Below, one piece after another: positions 33,202-39,144 of a DNA stretch of 39,144 nucleotides (positions are counted from its first letter, which is position 1; every line of letters begins with the position of its first letter). Source of the stretch: Chlamydiia bacterium (GTDB taxonomy: Bacteria; Chlamydiota; Chlamydiia; Chlamydiales; Simkaniaceae); NCBI GenBank assembly GCA_030429605.1, contig JAUIEV010000007.1:1-39144 (forward strand), read 5' to 3'. The notes beneath the pieces were generated by a model. The model had not been told where the DNA came from and made no database searches. It saw nothing but the letters and a program-made list of their open reading frames with translations. Both the position numbers and the translations under genes were made by a program.

Positions 33202-33210
33202 GCATCGTGT

Positions 33211-33238
33211 TCTTTATAGCTCTTCGGAAATGTAGCTC
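33211..33238 (+). repeat. 28-bp direct repeat, right copy
   Basis: Exact match to 32208-32235; see that entry. Here it follows the truncated tRNA remnant directly. Confidence 0.95.
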
Positions 33239-33375
33239 CCACATCTCAAATCAACAGCTCATTGAGGGAATACGCCACATTTTCCTTAGGGAGTATGTAA
33301 TAATTTAAATGTTGAGAATTATTTAATTATTAATGAAAATTGTTCTTATTTTATAAATAATGGAGATTTATATAT

Positions 33376-33822
33376 ATGAATCCAGTAAAACAAGTGTCCG
33401 AAAGAACGGTGCCCCTATCAATGCACACATCGCGTGTCCTTGATAGAGAAGAAGTAGAAGAGGCGTATGGTAAATGTATTTTTGCTGGAGCGACGGCATT
33501 TTCAGCAAGTTCAGTCGCCCTTGCTTGCCATGGGATAATGACTGGGTCAATGACTGCATTATCTTTTGGAGCGGCGCCGTTTGCACTTCTTGCTGCAGGA
33601 GCAGTAGTGATTCGCTCTGAACCTGGATCGGCTTTTATGCTCGCTGGAATAGCTCTTGCAGCTACTGCATGCAATGTCGTAGGTTTAGCAGCCATCGGTG
33701 CAGCTGGTGGAAGTATTGCTTTAACCTCCATTGCTTGTTTGAGTATTGCAGCAGTGCCACTAACCTATCTCGCTATTCATTCCGACTATCCACTCGCTCT
33801 CCATGCGAACGGCTGGCTATGA
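33376..33822 (+). CDS. Hydrophobic protein, candidate inclusion-membrane-type protein 1
   Basis: 148 residues, not recognised. A hydrophilic N terminus of about 32 residues is followed by two long Ala/Gly-rich hydrophobic lobes (about 33-78 and 82-137), each big enough for two membrane helices, and a short tail. This bilobed layout is the hallmark of chlamydial Inc proteins, which type III secretion inserts into the vacuole membrane; sequence similarity cannot be judged here. GGAG lies ten bases upstream of the ATG, and a strong terminator follows. Confidence 0.7.
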   Translation: MNPVKQVSERTVPLSMHTSRVLDREEVEEAYGKCIFAGATAFSASSVALACHGIMTGSMTALSFGAAPFALLAAGAVVIRSEPGSAFMLAGIALAATACNVVGLAAIGAAGGSIALTSIACLSIAAVPLTYLAIHSDYPLALHANGWL

Positions 33823-33855
33823 TTTTTCTACGTTCATAGAAGCAATACTTGATTG

Positions 33856-33884
33856 AACCCCCTCATTTTATTGAGGGGGTTTTG
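33856..33884 (+). terminator. Intrinsic terminator, possibly bidirectional
   Basis: A perfect 10-bp stem AACCCCCTCA (33856-33865) / TGAGGGGGTT (33872-33881) with a 6-base loop, followed by TT. It lies 33 bp after the stop of the hydrophobic protein gene. Confidence 0.85.
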
Positions 33885-33916
33885 AAATGAGAATCATGTT
33901 TTCTACGAAAGAAAAA

Positions 33917-34192
33917 TTATGCTGGGTTGCAGCCGCCGTTTCCAGCAAGAGCCATCAGAGCTCCGGTAGTACCGCCTGCTCCATCATCATGACAAATATG
34001 TTTTTGTTTTGCGGTGGAGAAATAGGATTGTTTTGATTCGTATGCTTTTGGTATGATTGTTGGAATTTTTAGGGGGAGTATGGCAATTCGTTCTTTGTGT
34101 GACTGTTGTGATTTTAGTGGGTTTTCTCGATCAGAAGACGTAGACGTTTCGATTCGTCGAAGAGAGCGGGACTTGTCTGAAGATGAGACCAT
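33917..34192 (-). CDS. Doubtful small ORF with glycine-rich C terminus
   Basis: 91 residues on the minus strand, not recognised. The N-terminal half is basic and Ser-rich; the end (ICHDDGAGGTTGALMALAGNG) is Gly/Ala-rich and resembles a small peptide tail. In favour: it would end 32 bp before the bidirectional-looking terminator at 33856. Against: no ribosome site stands out, and it overlaps the start of the plus-strand gene at 34080 by 113 bp. More likely a chance frame than a gene. Confidence 0.2.
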   Translation of the reverse strand: MVSSSDKSRSLRRIETSTSSDRENPLKSQQSHKERIAILPLKIPTIIPKAYESKQSYFSTAKQKHICHDDGAGGTTGALMALAGNGGCNPA

Positions 34193-34667
34193 GGTAAACG
34201 TGGCGCTTGTTGTTAGTCATCTTTTTCTTGTCTCCGTCTCTCTGACTGTTGCGCCGACCTATTTCGCTGCGGCTTTTGCTGCCGGCAGCGTGTATGGGCT
34301 ATGTGTCCCCAAAAATCCCTCTGATAGCTCGAGTCAGGGCGGATCATTGTTTCAGAAAGTTTCAAATATTCATTTTCATCCTGCTTTAGACGTGGCAATT
34401 GCTACTTTGGCCTCAGCTGAGCATATGGTCCATCATGTCCATCACACAACGTCCCCATTTCTTCGTACGCTTTCCCATCTCAATCTTTCTGTACTTCTCA
34501 ATGGATTTTGTACCGGCGCACAGCTCAGCCGTCTCCTTTTCTGCCGCTCTGCAGCTGAGGAAGAGACCCCTCAAAGGAGCCCATCTTCTGCTATACGCCT
34601 ACTGCATGGTGTTCAGCCTCAACGGACTGATCCACTACAGGATCCAATTTTAGGAGTAATTGATTGA
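34080..34667 (+). CDS. Hydrophobic protein, candidate inclusion-membrane-type protein 2
   Basis: About 195 residues, not recognised. A Cys- and Arg-rich hydrophilic N terminus (about 37 residues) precedes a bilobed hydrophobic stretch (VNVALVVSHLFLVSVSL, then PTYFAAAFAAGSVYGLCV), a Ser-rich linker, a second helical region with a His cluster (EHMVHHVHHTT), and a charged Pro/Ser tail. The ATG at 34080 has AGGGGGAG directly upstream; an in-frame ATG at 34053 would add nine residues. The architecture resembles Inc proteins and it neighbours another such gene. It precedes the pseudouridine synthase gene by 37 bp. Confidence 0.65.
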   Translation: MAIRSLCDCCDFSGFSRSEDVDVSIRRRERDLSEDETMVNVALVVSHLFLVSVSLTVAPTYFAAAFAAGSVYGLCVPKNPSDSSSQGGSLFQKVSNIHFHPALDVAIATLASAEHMVHHVHHTTSPFLRTLSHLNLSVLLNGFCTGAQLSRLLFCRSAAEEETPQRSPSSAIRLLHGVQPQRTDPLQDPILGVID

Positions 34668-34704
34668 TTTGCGGAAATAGCAGGTCGTCGCGTATCATAA
34701 TTGC

Positions 34705-35406
34705 ATGGAACCAATCAGAATATCTAAAATTTTAGCGAAGAGAGGGGTATGCTCTCGGAGAGAGGCTGAAACCCTCATTGATGAAGGGAAGGTCTATCTT
34801 AATGGGAAACCGGTTCTCCAACAAGGTATGAAGGCGTTGCCCTCCGACACAATTGAGGTGAGGGGTGAAACAGAAGAGAAGGCCACTATTATGTTCCATA
34901 AGCCTGTAGGTATTGTTTCAAATCTTCCGGAAAAAGGGTATACTGAAGCTTCAGAATGTATCACCTCCGAAACCCAGTGGAAGGGAAAGTCAAAGCGGGT
35001 GCCTACAGGGCAGCTTAATGTTGTTGGTAGACTGGATATCAACTCAAAAGGGCTACTGCTGCTTACGCAAGATGGAAGAGTAGCTAAAAAAGTTATTGGT
35101 CCTGATTCTGATGTTGAAAAAGAATATATTGTGTATTTCTCAGGTGACCTTACCTCTGATATACTTGCGCTTCTTCGGTATGGTCTTAAGCTTGATGGGA
35201 AGCCTTTGAAAAGAGCTGTGGTTGAGCAAACGCAAAAAAATGCACTTCGTTTTGTGTTGAAAGAGGGGAAGAAAAGACAGCTTCGTCGTATGTGTGATCT
35301 TGTAGGGCTGAAAGTTACGGGGTTAAAGCGTGTGCGTGTTGGAAAGCTACAGCTGGATGACCTGCCTCTTGGTATGTGGCGTTATGTTTCTCCTGATGAG
35401 ATATAA
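34705..35406 (+). CDS. S4-domain pseudouridine synthase, RsuA/RluB/RluF family
   Basis: 233 residues. An N-terminal S4 RNA-binding domain (RISKILAKRGVCSRREAETL...GKVYLNG) is followed by the catalytic domain. The catalytic Asp is about residue 111 in VVGRLDINSKGLLLLTQDG; KEYIVYF and the C-terminal EGKKRQLRRMCDLVGLKVTGL are the other family motifs. Such enzymes make pseudouridine in 16S or 23S rRNA. PVGIVSNLPEKG hints at the RluF branch, but the target site cannot be read from sequence. Confidence 0.93.
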   Translation: MEPIRISKILAKRGVCSRREAETLIDEGKVYLNGKPVLQQGMKALPSDTIEVRGETEEKATIMFHKPVGIVSNLPEKGYTEASECITSETQWKGKSKRVPTGQLNVVGRLDINSKGLLLLTQDGRVAKKVIGPDSDVEKEYIVYFSGDLTSDILALLRYGLKLDGKPLKRAVVEQTQKNALRFVLKEGKKRQLRRMCDLVGLKVTGLKRVRVGKLQLDDLPLGMWRYVSPDEI

Positions 35407-35486
35407 GCAGTACATACTTTTTCTTTGATTGTATAAAATACTCTAACTTCATAGCATGGCCAAAAAACTATTCGGAGTTTTGGTGT

Positions 35487-36515
35487 ATGCGCCTTCTTTT
35501 TTCTTTTCTTCTGCTTTCAAGTACTCTTTTTTCTTGTTGCGACTTTCTTCTTTCTCATAAGGGAGAATACGTCGTTGGAAGAACCATGGAATTTGAGAAA
35601 AAAGTCACCTCACAACTTATTATTTTTCCGAAGGGGACTCGTTTTGTCAGTCGCTTGAGCGACCAAGGAGTTGGAGTGAGTTGGATCGGGAAATATGGGT
35701 TTATGGGGATGGATGCATTTGGAACCGATTCACTCGTCGACGGGTTTAATGATAAAGGGCTTTCATTTGGAGCGCTGTGGTTTCCTGAAACAAAATACCC
35801 AAAAATTGATCCAAGTAGCCGTAAAGAAAAAATCGCTCTCCAAGACATTGGGAACTGGATTTTAAGCACGTGTGCTTCTGTTGAGGATGTGAAATCGGCG
35901 CTACAAAATGTTGAAATTGAAGCGGTGTCCTTAGCGAGTATTGGATCGATTCCTCCTCTTCATTTTGCGATCCATGATGTCTATGGAAATAGCTTGGTTG
36001 TCGAATTTCTTAATGGGAAAATGCACCTTATAGACAACCCAATCCATGTGCTGACAAACTCACCATCGTTTGAGTGGCAAATGACAAACCTTCGAAATTA
36101 TGTGAATTTAACACCCGAGAACGCAGAGTCAATCAAGCTGAATGATATGGTTCTTCAACCAACAGGACAAGGAACAGGGATGATGGGTCTGCCCGGTGAT
36201 TGGACTCCACCGTCTCGATTTGTCCGGATTGCTTTTTTTACACAGTTTCTCCTCCTTGGACAGGAAAGAAATGCCCTTGTCAACGGGGCGCTTCACCTTA
36301 TAAATACTGTGGATATCCCGTACGGGCTCGTGAGAGAACGAAAAAAAGAGAGTTACGATTACACTCAATGGGCATGTGTAAAAAATCTTTCTCAGCAGAT
36401 ATTTCATTATAGAACATACCAGGATCTCAATCTACAAACAATACGTCTACAAGATGAGCTCCGTTCTATTGGGCGAACTGTACGAAGAATACCAGTCCAT
36501 GGGACCTCTCCATAA
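35487..36515 (+). CDS. Exported choloylglycine-hydrolase-type Ntn amidase
   Basis: 342 residues. A signal peptide (RLLFSFLLLSSTLF) leads to SCCD at residues 16-19. In this family cleavage exposes an N-terminal Cys nucleophile about 15 residues before GRxxD; here the spacing from Cys17 to GRTME (Arg32) fits, with Glu in place of the usual Asp. DGFNDKGLSFGALWFP, FAIHDVYGNSLVVEF and HVLTNSPSFEWQ (the Asn/oxyanion region) follow the conventional order. It should cleave linear amide bonds such as bile salts, penicillin V or acyl-homoserine-type lipids. LFSC also resembles a lipobox, so lipidation is an alternative. GGAG lies ten bases upstream. It converges with the kinase gene (4 bp). Confidence 0.85.
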   Translation: MRLLFSFLLLSSTLFSCCDFLLSHKGEYVVGRTMEFEKKVTSQLIIFPKGTRFVSRLSDQGVGVSWIGKYGFMGMDAFGTDSLVDGFNDKGLSFGALWFPETKYPKIDPSSRKEKIALQDIGNWILSTCASVEDVKSALQNVEIEAVSLASIGSIPPLHFAIHDVYGNSLVVEFLNGKMHLIDNPIHVLTNSPSFEWQMTNLRNYVNLTPENAESIKLNDMVLQPTGQGTGMMGLPGDWTPPSRFVRIAFFTQFLLLGQERNALVNGALHLINTVDIPYGLVRERKKESYDYTQWACVKNLSQQIFHYRTYQDLNLQTIRLQDELRSIGRTVRRIPVHGTSP

Positions 36516-36519
36516 ATCG

Positions 36520-38589
36520 TTATGAGAGTGAGGCGTTTCGAGACCCTTCAATTTTTTCCATGCCGGTCTGAGGAATTCCAATATAGAATGTGGTTTCTTT
36601 ATCTGTTTCAGAAGTAAACCACACCTTTCCTTTGATTGTTTCAACAAGTAAGCTGGTTAAGTACAGTCCAAGGCCATGCCCTTCTTGTGCGTGCGCTGTG
36701 CTTGTGCGAAAGTACTTGCCATAGATGTATTCTGCATCTTCTTTTTTTATGCCTGCCCCTCTATTTTGCACACTAAACACGAGGAAATTGGTTTCGAGGT
36801 GTTCGCCTCCAATTGTTTCTCCAGCAGAGGCTGGAAATACTCGTAGGATAAGCTTTGTGTCGTTCTGACCGTACTTGATCCCATTGGTCAACATGTTCTG
36901 AATCATGATCATTAAAAGGACTCTATCTGCAGTAAAGAATTCAGGAACAGCATCGAGGATAAGTTCACACGTCATATTTTTGCTTTTTGCCATTCCGTCC
37001 ACTGCAGAAAGTGATTCTTCTAAAAATGGTTTTAATGAGAGCTGTTCAGGGGAAACGGCAAGTTTTCCAAGCTCAATTCGTGTAATGTTTAGGAGGGTTG
37101 AGACCAGGCCAATCATTCGACTGCAGTTTCCTTGAAGCATTTCAGGAAATTCTCTCATTTCTTCTGGAAGGACCTCTTTCTCACCTTGAAAAAGCTCAGC
37201 AATCCATTTTACGGTTGTAAGAGGAGTTCTCAATTCATGTGCAACGAAAGAAACAAATTCACTTTTAGATTCAGATGCATTGTATTCTTCTGTTGAGTCC
37301 CAAGCAATCCCAAAAAGAATCTCTTCATTTGATTCACTTTGACTCCATGTTCCTGAGCATCGAAGCGTCATTTTTTCATTGTTTTGGTTTGTTATTTGGA
37401 TGAGAAATTTCATGTACCTATCACTTGACGCGCTCTGAAGCAGGTGAGGGAGTCTGTCCCTATCACTTTTAGCAAACATGCCTTCCCATTCTTCTTGAGA
37501 AAGCTGCGACTTCTCTTCCGGAAGTTGTAAGAGCGAAGCCATTATGGTATCTACGGTGATTACTTTTGCATTAAAGTCCCATTGCCAGGTTCCGATACGA
37601 GCAGCGGTTGTCGCAAGTGTGTATTTTTCAAGAAGCTCTTCTGCAATCTGATGTGCTTTTTCAGAAGATTTGAGGATGTACATAAAAAGAGTCAGGAGTA
37701 AAAATCCAAGGAGAAGGATAAAAAGAGCAATGAAAAAGGGAAGATATTTCGTAAGCAATGGTTGTTTGTAAGAAACAAAGCGAAGATTCCAGGTAGTAGA
37801 GCCAAATTCAAAGGATTTTTCCAAAGAGTACAAGGGCGTTGTATCTTTCAAGACAGTCCCAACGAATACCTCCTCAGTATAGCCTTGCACCTGAAGGACA
37901 ATTCCTAACTGATCTTTATAGGATGATTTAGATAAAAAATAACCAGCAAGGGTGTGCATATCAATTTGCATCCCCACTATTCCAGTTGGGTTCCTTTCTA
38001 TAGTCACCTTTTGATTTGGAAAAATAGAGAGAAAAAAGAGCGAGTCCCACTTGCTTTCGTTCACTTCAAAATGAGAAAAAGGAGCAGCAATAAGTTGGTT
38101 ATCTCGAATTGATCGATCGATAGTCTCAATAGCTCTTGTAACCTTACTCAGAGGCTTCTGCTTTAAGTTGTTAAACTTTTTTGGATATACATAGGTTACT
38201 TCGTATATCGGGGTGGGCTTTCCTTTTGAAAGGAGGTGAGAGTAGCAGAGAATTTTTAGTGAGGGGTATTCTCTTTCCACTGATAGTGCATCAATGAACT
38301 TATGCCATTCACTTTCTGTAACCGACTCCGAGCCTGCAAAAAAACCCCGAATATTTGCTAGTAGATGGCCGTAGTCTTCAAGCTCTGACTGTATAGCAAA
38401 GGCAGTATCTTCACACCTCCCATTGAATCTGGAAAACTCTTGTTTTTCAACATAGTGTTTTGTGGCATAGAACCCAGTGAGACCAAGTCCTATAATGAGG
38501 ATACATCCAGTTATGAGTACTATATTCGTGAGTTTTGTCCGAACGTTCTTTTTTTGTAAAAATTGAGTGCGCAACTTTTTCTCAGGCAT
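36520..38589 (-). CDS. CHASE-PAS sensor histidine kinase
   Basis: About 689 residues. Membrane helix 1 is near residues 20-40 (NIVLITGCILIIGLGLTGFY). A periplasmic CHASE domain follows (about 45-270; LANIRGFFAGSESVTESEWHKF is typical). Helix 2 is around 285-310, then a PAS-like region (about 330-450; IGTWQWDF). The kinase core has H-box FVSFVAHELRTPLTTVKW, N-box MIQNMLTNGIKYG, G-boxes NRGAGIKKED and GHGLGLYL. It is a complete, probably active kinase. I start at ATG 38589; the longer frame to 38706 lies inside the upstream kinase gene. Start and upstream stop overlap by eight bases, indicating coupling. No regulator gene adjoins. Confidence 0.9.
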   Translation of the reverse strand: MPEKKLRTQFLQKKNVRTKLTNIVLITGCILIIGLGLTGFYATKHYVEKQEFSRFNGRCEDTAFAIQSELEDYGHLLANIRGFFAGSESVTESEWHKFIDALSVEREYPSLKILCYSHLLSKGKPTPIYEVTYVYPKKFNNLKQKPLSKVTRAIETIDRSIRDNQLIAAPFSHFEVNESKWDSLFFLSIFPNQKVTIERNPTGIVGMQIDMHTLAGYFLSKSSYKDQLGIVLQVQGYTEEVFVGTVLKDTTPLYSLEKSFEFGSTTWNLRFVSYKQPLLTKYLPFFIALFILLLGFLLLTLFMYILKSSEKAHQIAEELLEKYTLATTAARIGTWQWDFNAKVITVDTIMASLLQLPEEKSQLSQEEWEGMFAKSDRDRLPHLLQSASSDRYMKFLIQITNQNNEKMTLRCSGTWSQSESNEEILFGIAWDSTEEYNASESKSEFVSFVAHELRTPLTTVKWIAELFQGEKEVLPEEMREFPEMLQGNCSRMIGLVSTLLNITRIELGKLAVSPEQLSLKPFLEESLSAVDGMAKSKNMTCELILDAVPEFFTADRVLLMIMIQNMLTNGIKYGQNDTKLILRVFPASAGETIGGEHLETNFLVFSVQNRGAGIKKEDAEYIYGKYFRTSTAHAQEGHGLGLYLTSLLVETIKGKVWFTSETDKETTFYIGIPQTGMEKIEGSRNASLS

Positions 38590-39144
38590 GAGCGGTCCCT
38601 TTAGCTGGAATTGTGAGTGCAAGGGAGGTTCCGGATTCTTGAAGAGGGATGTACTCAAGGTATCCTTGCAATATATCGACGATTTCTTTTGTATGCGCAA
38701 TACCAAGGCCTAATCCAAGGTCAGTTCCGTTGACATCTGTTTGAGTGAGTGGGGTCAATACTGTCTTGAACTCCTCTTCGGATAATCCTTTGCCCGTATC
38801 TGATATGATAAACGAGATGTATTCACCTTTTTGTGCTACAGAAATGGATATTTTTCCTTCGTCTGTATATTTAATTGCATTCCAGCTCAGCTGCAGCATA
38901 GCTCGTTTTAAAAGTTTCGGGTCAGACTCAAACTCATGTAAATTTGAAGTGTTTTCTACCGTAAAGCCCAGCTTTTTATCTTCTGCTGATGAAAGGAGGC
39001 TTTTGTGGATATCTTCTAAGAAGGTATCAATGTCAATTTTTTCAATTTGTGGAGTAACAATGTTTTTTTCGAGCGCTTGGTAATCAAGTATGTTTTGGGT
39101 GATAAAAAGAAGTTTTTCACTGTTTTTTGTAATGGATGAGAACA
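38582..39144 (-). CDS. Histidine kinase C-terminal region, cut by the window end
   Basis: The frame is open from the stop at 38582 to the last base, so the gene continues beyond the window. The visible 187 or so residues begin in the second helix of the dimerisation domain (SEKLLFITQNILDYQALEKN) and contain a complete HATPase domain: N-box LQLSWNAIKYTDEG, G1 ISDTGKGLSEEE, G2 GLGLGIAHT, then GYLEYIPLQESGTSLALTIP. The phospho-accepting His should lie just outside the window. It is upstream of, and overlaps, the CHASE kinase gene, giving two kinases in one operon. Confidence 0.9.
   Translation of the reverse strand, partial: FSSITKNSEKLLFITQNILDYQALEKNIVTPQIEKIDIDTFLEDIHKSLLSSAEDKKLGFTVENTSNLHEFESDPKLLKRAMLQLSWNAIKYTDEGKISISVAQKGEYISFIISDTGKGLSEEEFKTVLTPLTQTDVNGTDLGLGLGIAHTKEIVDILQGYLEYIPLQESGTSLALTIPAKGTAHA

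Noticed and set aside
33351..33731. 126-codon minus-strand frame opposite the first Inc-like gene
   Set aside because: The plus-strand frame has a good ribosome site, hydrophobic architecture and a terminator; the opposite frame is Ala/Pro-rich and has none.

Overview
The window is most likely a chromosomal segment of an environmental (non-Chlamydiaceae) member of the Chlamydiales. The main evidence is a short lysine/arginine-rich Hc2-like histone, a divergent GroEL paralog without groES, an HPr kinase/enzyme I pair with no sugar permease, a ComEC that ends before the metallo-beta-lactamase domain, and gene orders (ttcA-surE; ftsK next to a metallo-beta-lactamase gene) that I recall from Chlamydia. 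The assignment rests on family recognition, not on a search. Sampled core lines are about 35-52% G+C; a sampled line near 28.1 kb is only about 28%.

Layout. Positions 1-446 hold four 106-bp tandem repeats plus a fragment, strongly strand-asymmetric in G versus C. From 0.5 to 7.2 kb the minus strand carries a receiver/metallo-beta-lactamase fusion, ftsK, tRNA-His, comEC and ndh. hprK-ptsI follow on the plus strand. Next come dnaX and ybaB (minus), a 7TM-HD c-di-AMP phosphodiesterase pgpH (plus), a PgcA-type sugar phosphomutase, a YkgJ-like Cys-cluster protein, a metallophosphoesterase, and a two-gene set for basic proteins that ends in a clear terminator. From 18 to 23.8 kb there are two tandem GT9 heptosyltransferase-like genes behind a groEL paralog, an exported fucosyltransferase-like protein, a YitT-family membrane protein, and tRNA-Asp and tRNA-Val. 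A lipoprotein gene and the ttcA-putP-surE operon lead to a SEC-C protein and tRNA-Thr/tRNA-Tyr.

The accessory heart of the window is 27.77-33.24 kb. The 3' half of tRNA-Tyr recurs downstream as a 179-bp copy and then as a 21-bp remnant. Between these copies sit AT-rich modules transcribed towards the tRNA: an RHS/YD-repeat exported toxin-like protein with a candidate immunity gene and an SRPBCC gene, and a DUF4160-DUF2442 pair. Both modules share an upstream block with a conserved small hairpin next to the tRNA fragment. No integrase is present. This looks like stepwise accretion of toxin/antitoxin-like cassettes at tRNA-Tyr and is the best candidate here for something undescribed.

Beyond the island are two hydrophobic proteins resembling inclusion-membrane (Inc) proteins in architecture, an S4-type pseudouridine synthase, an exported Ntn-hydrolase, a CHASE-PAS histidine kinase, and the C-terminal part of a second kinase cut by the window end. 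Envelope genes (GT9 pair, exported glycosyltransferase, ftsK, lipoprotein), signalling genes (receiver-hydrolase, PgpH, HprK/EI, tandem kinases) and chromatin genes (ybaB, Hc2-like) fit an intracellular bacterium with a developmental cycle and a larger regulatory repertoire than Chlamydia.
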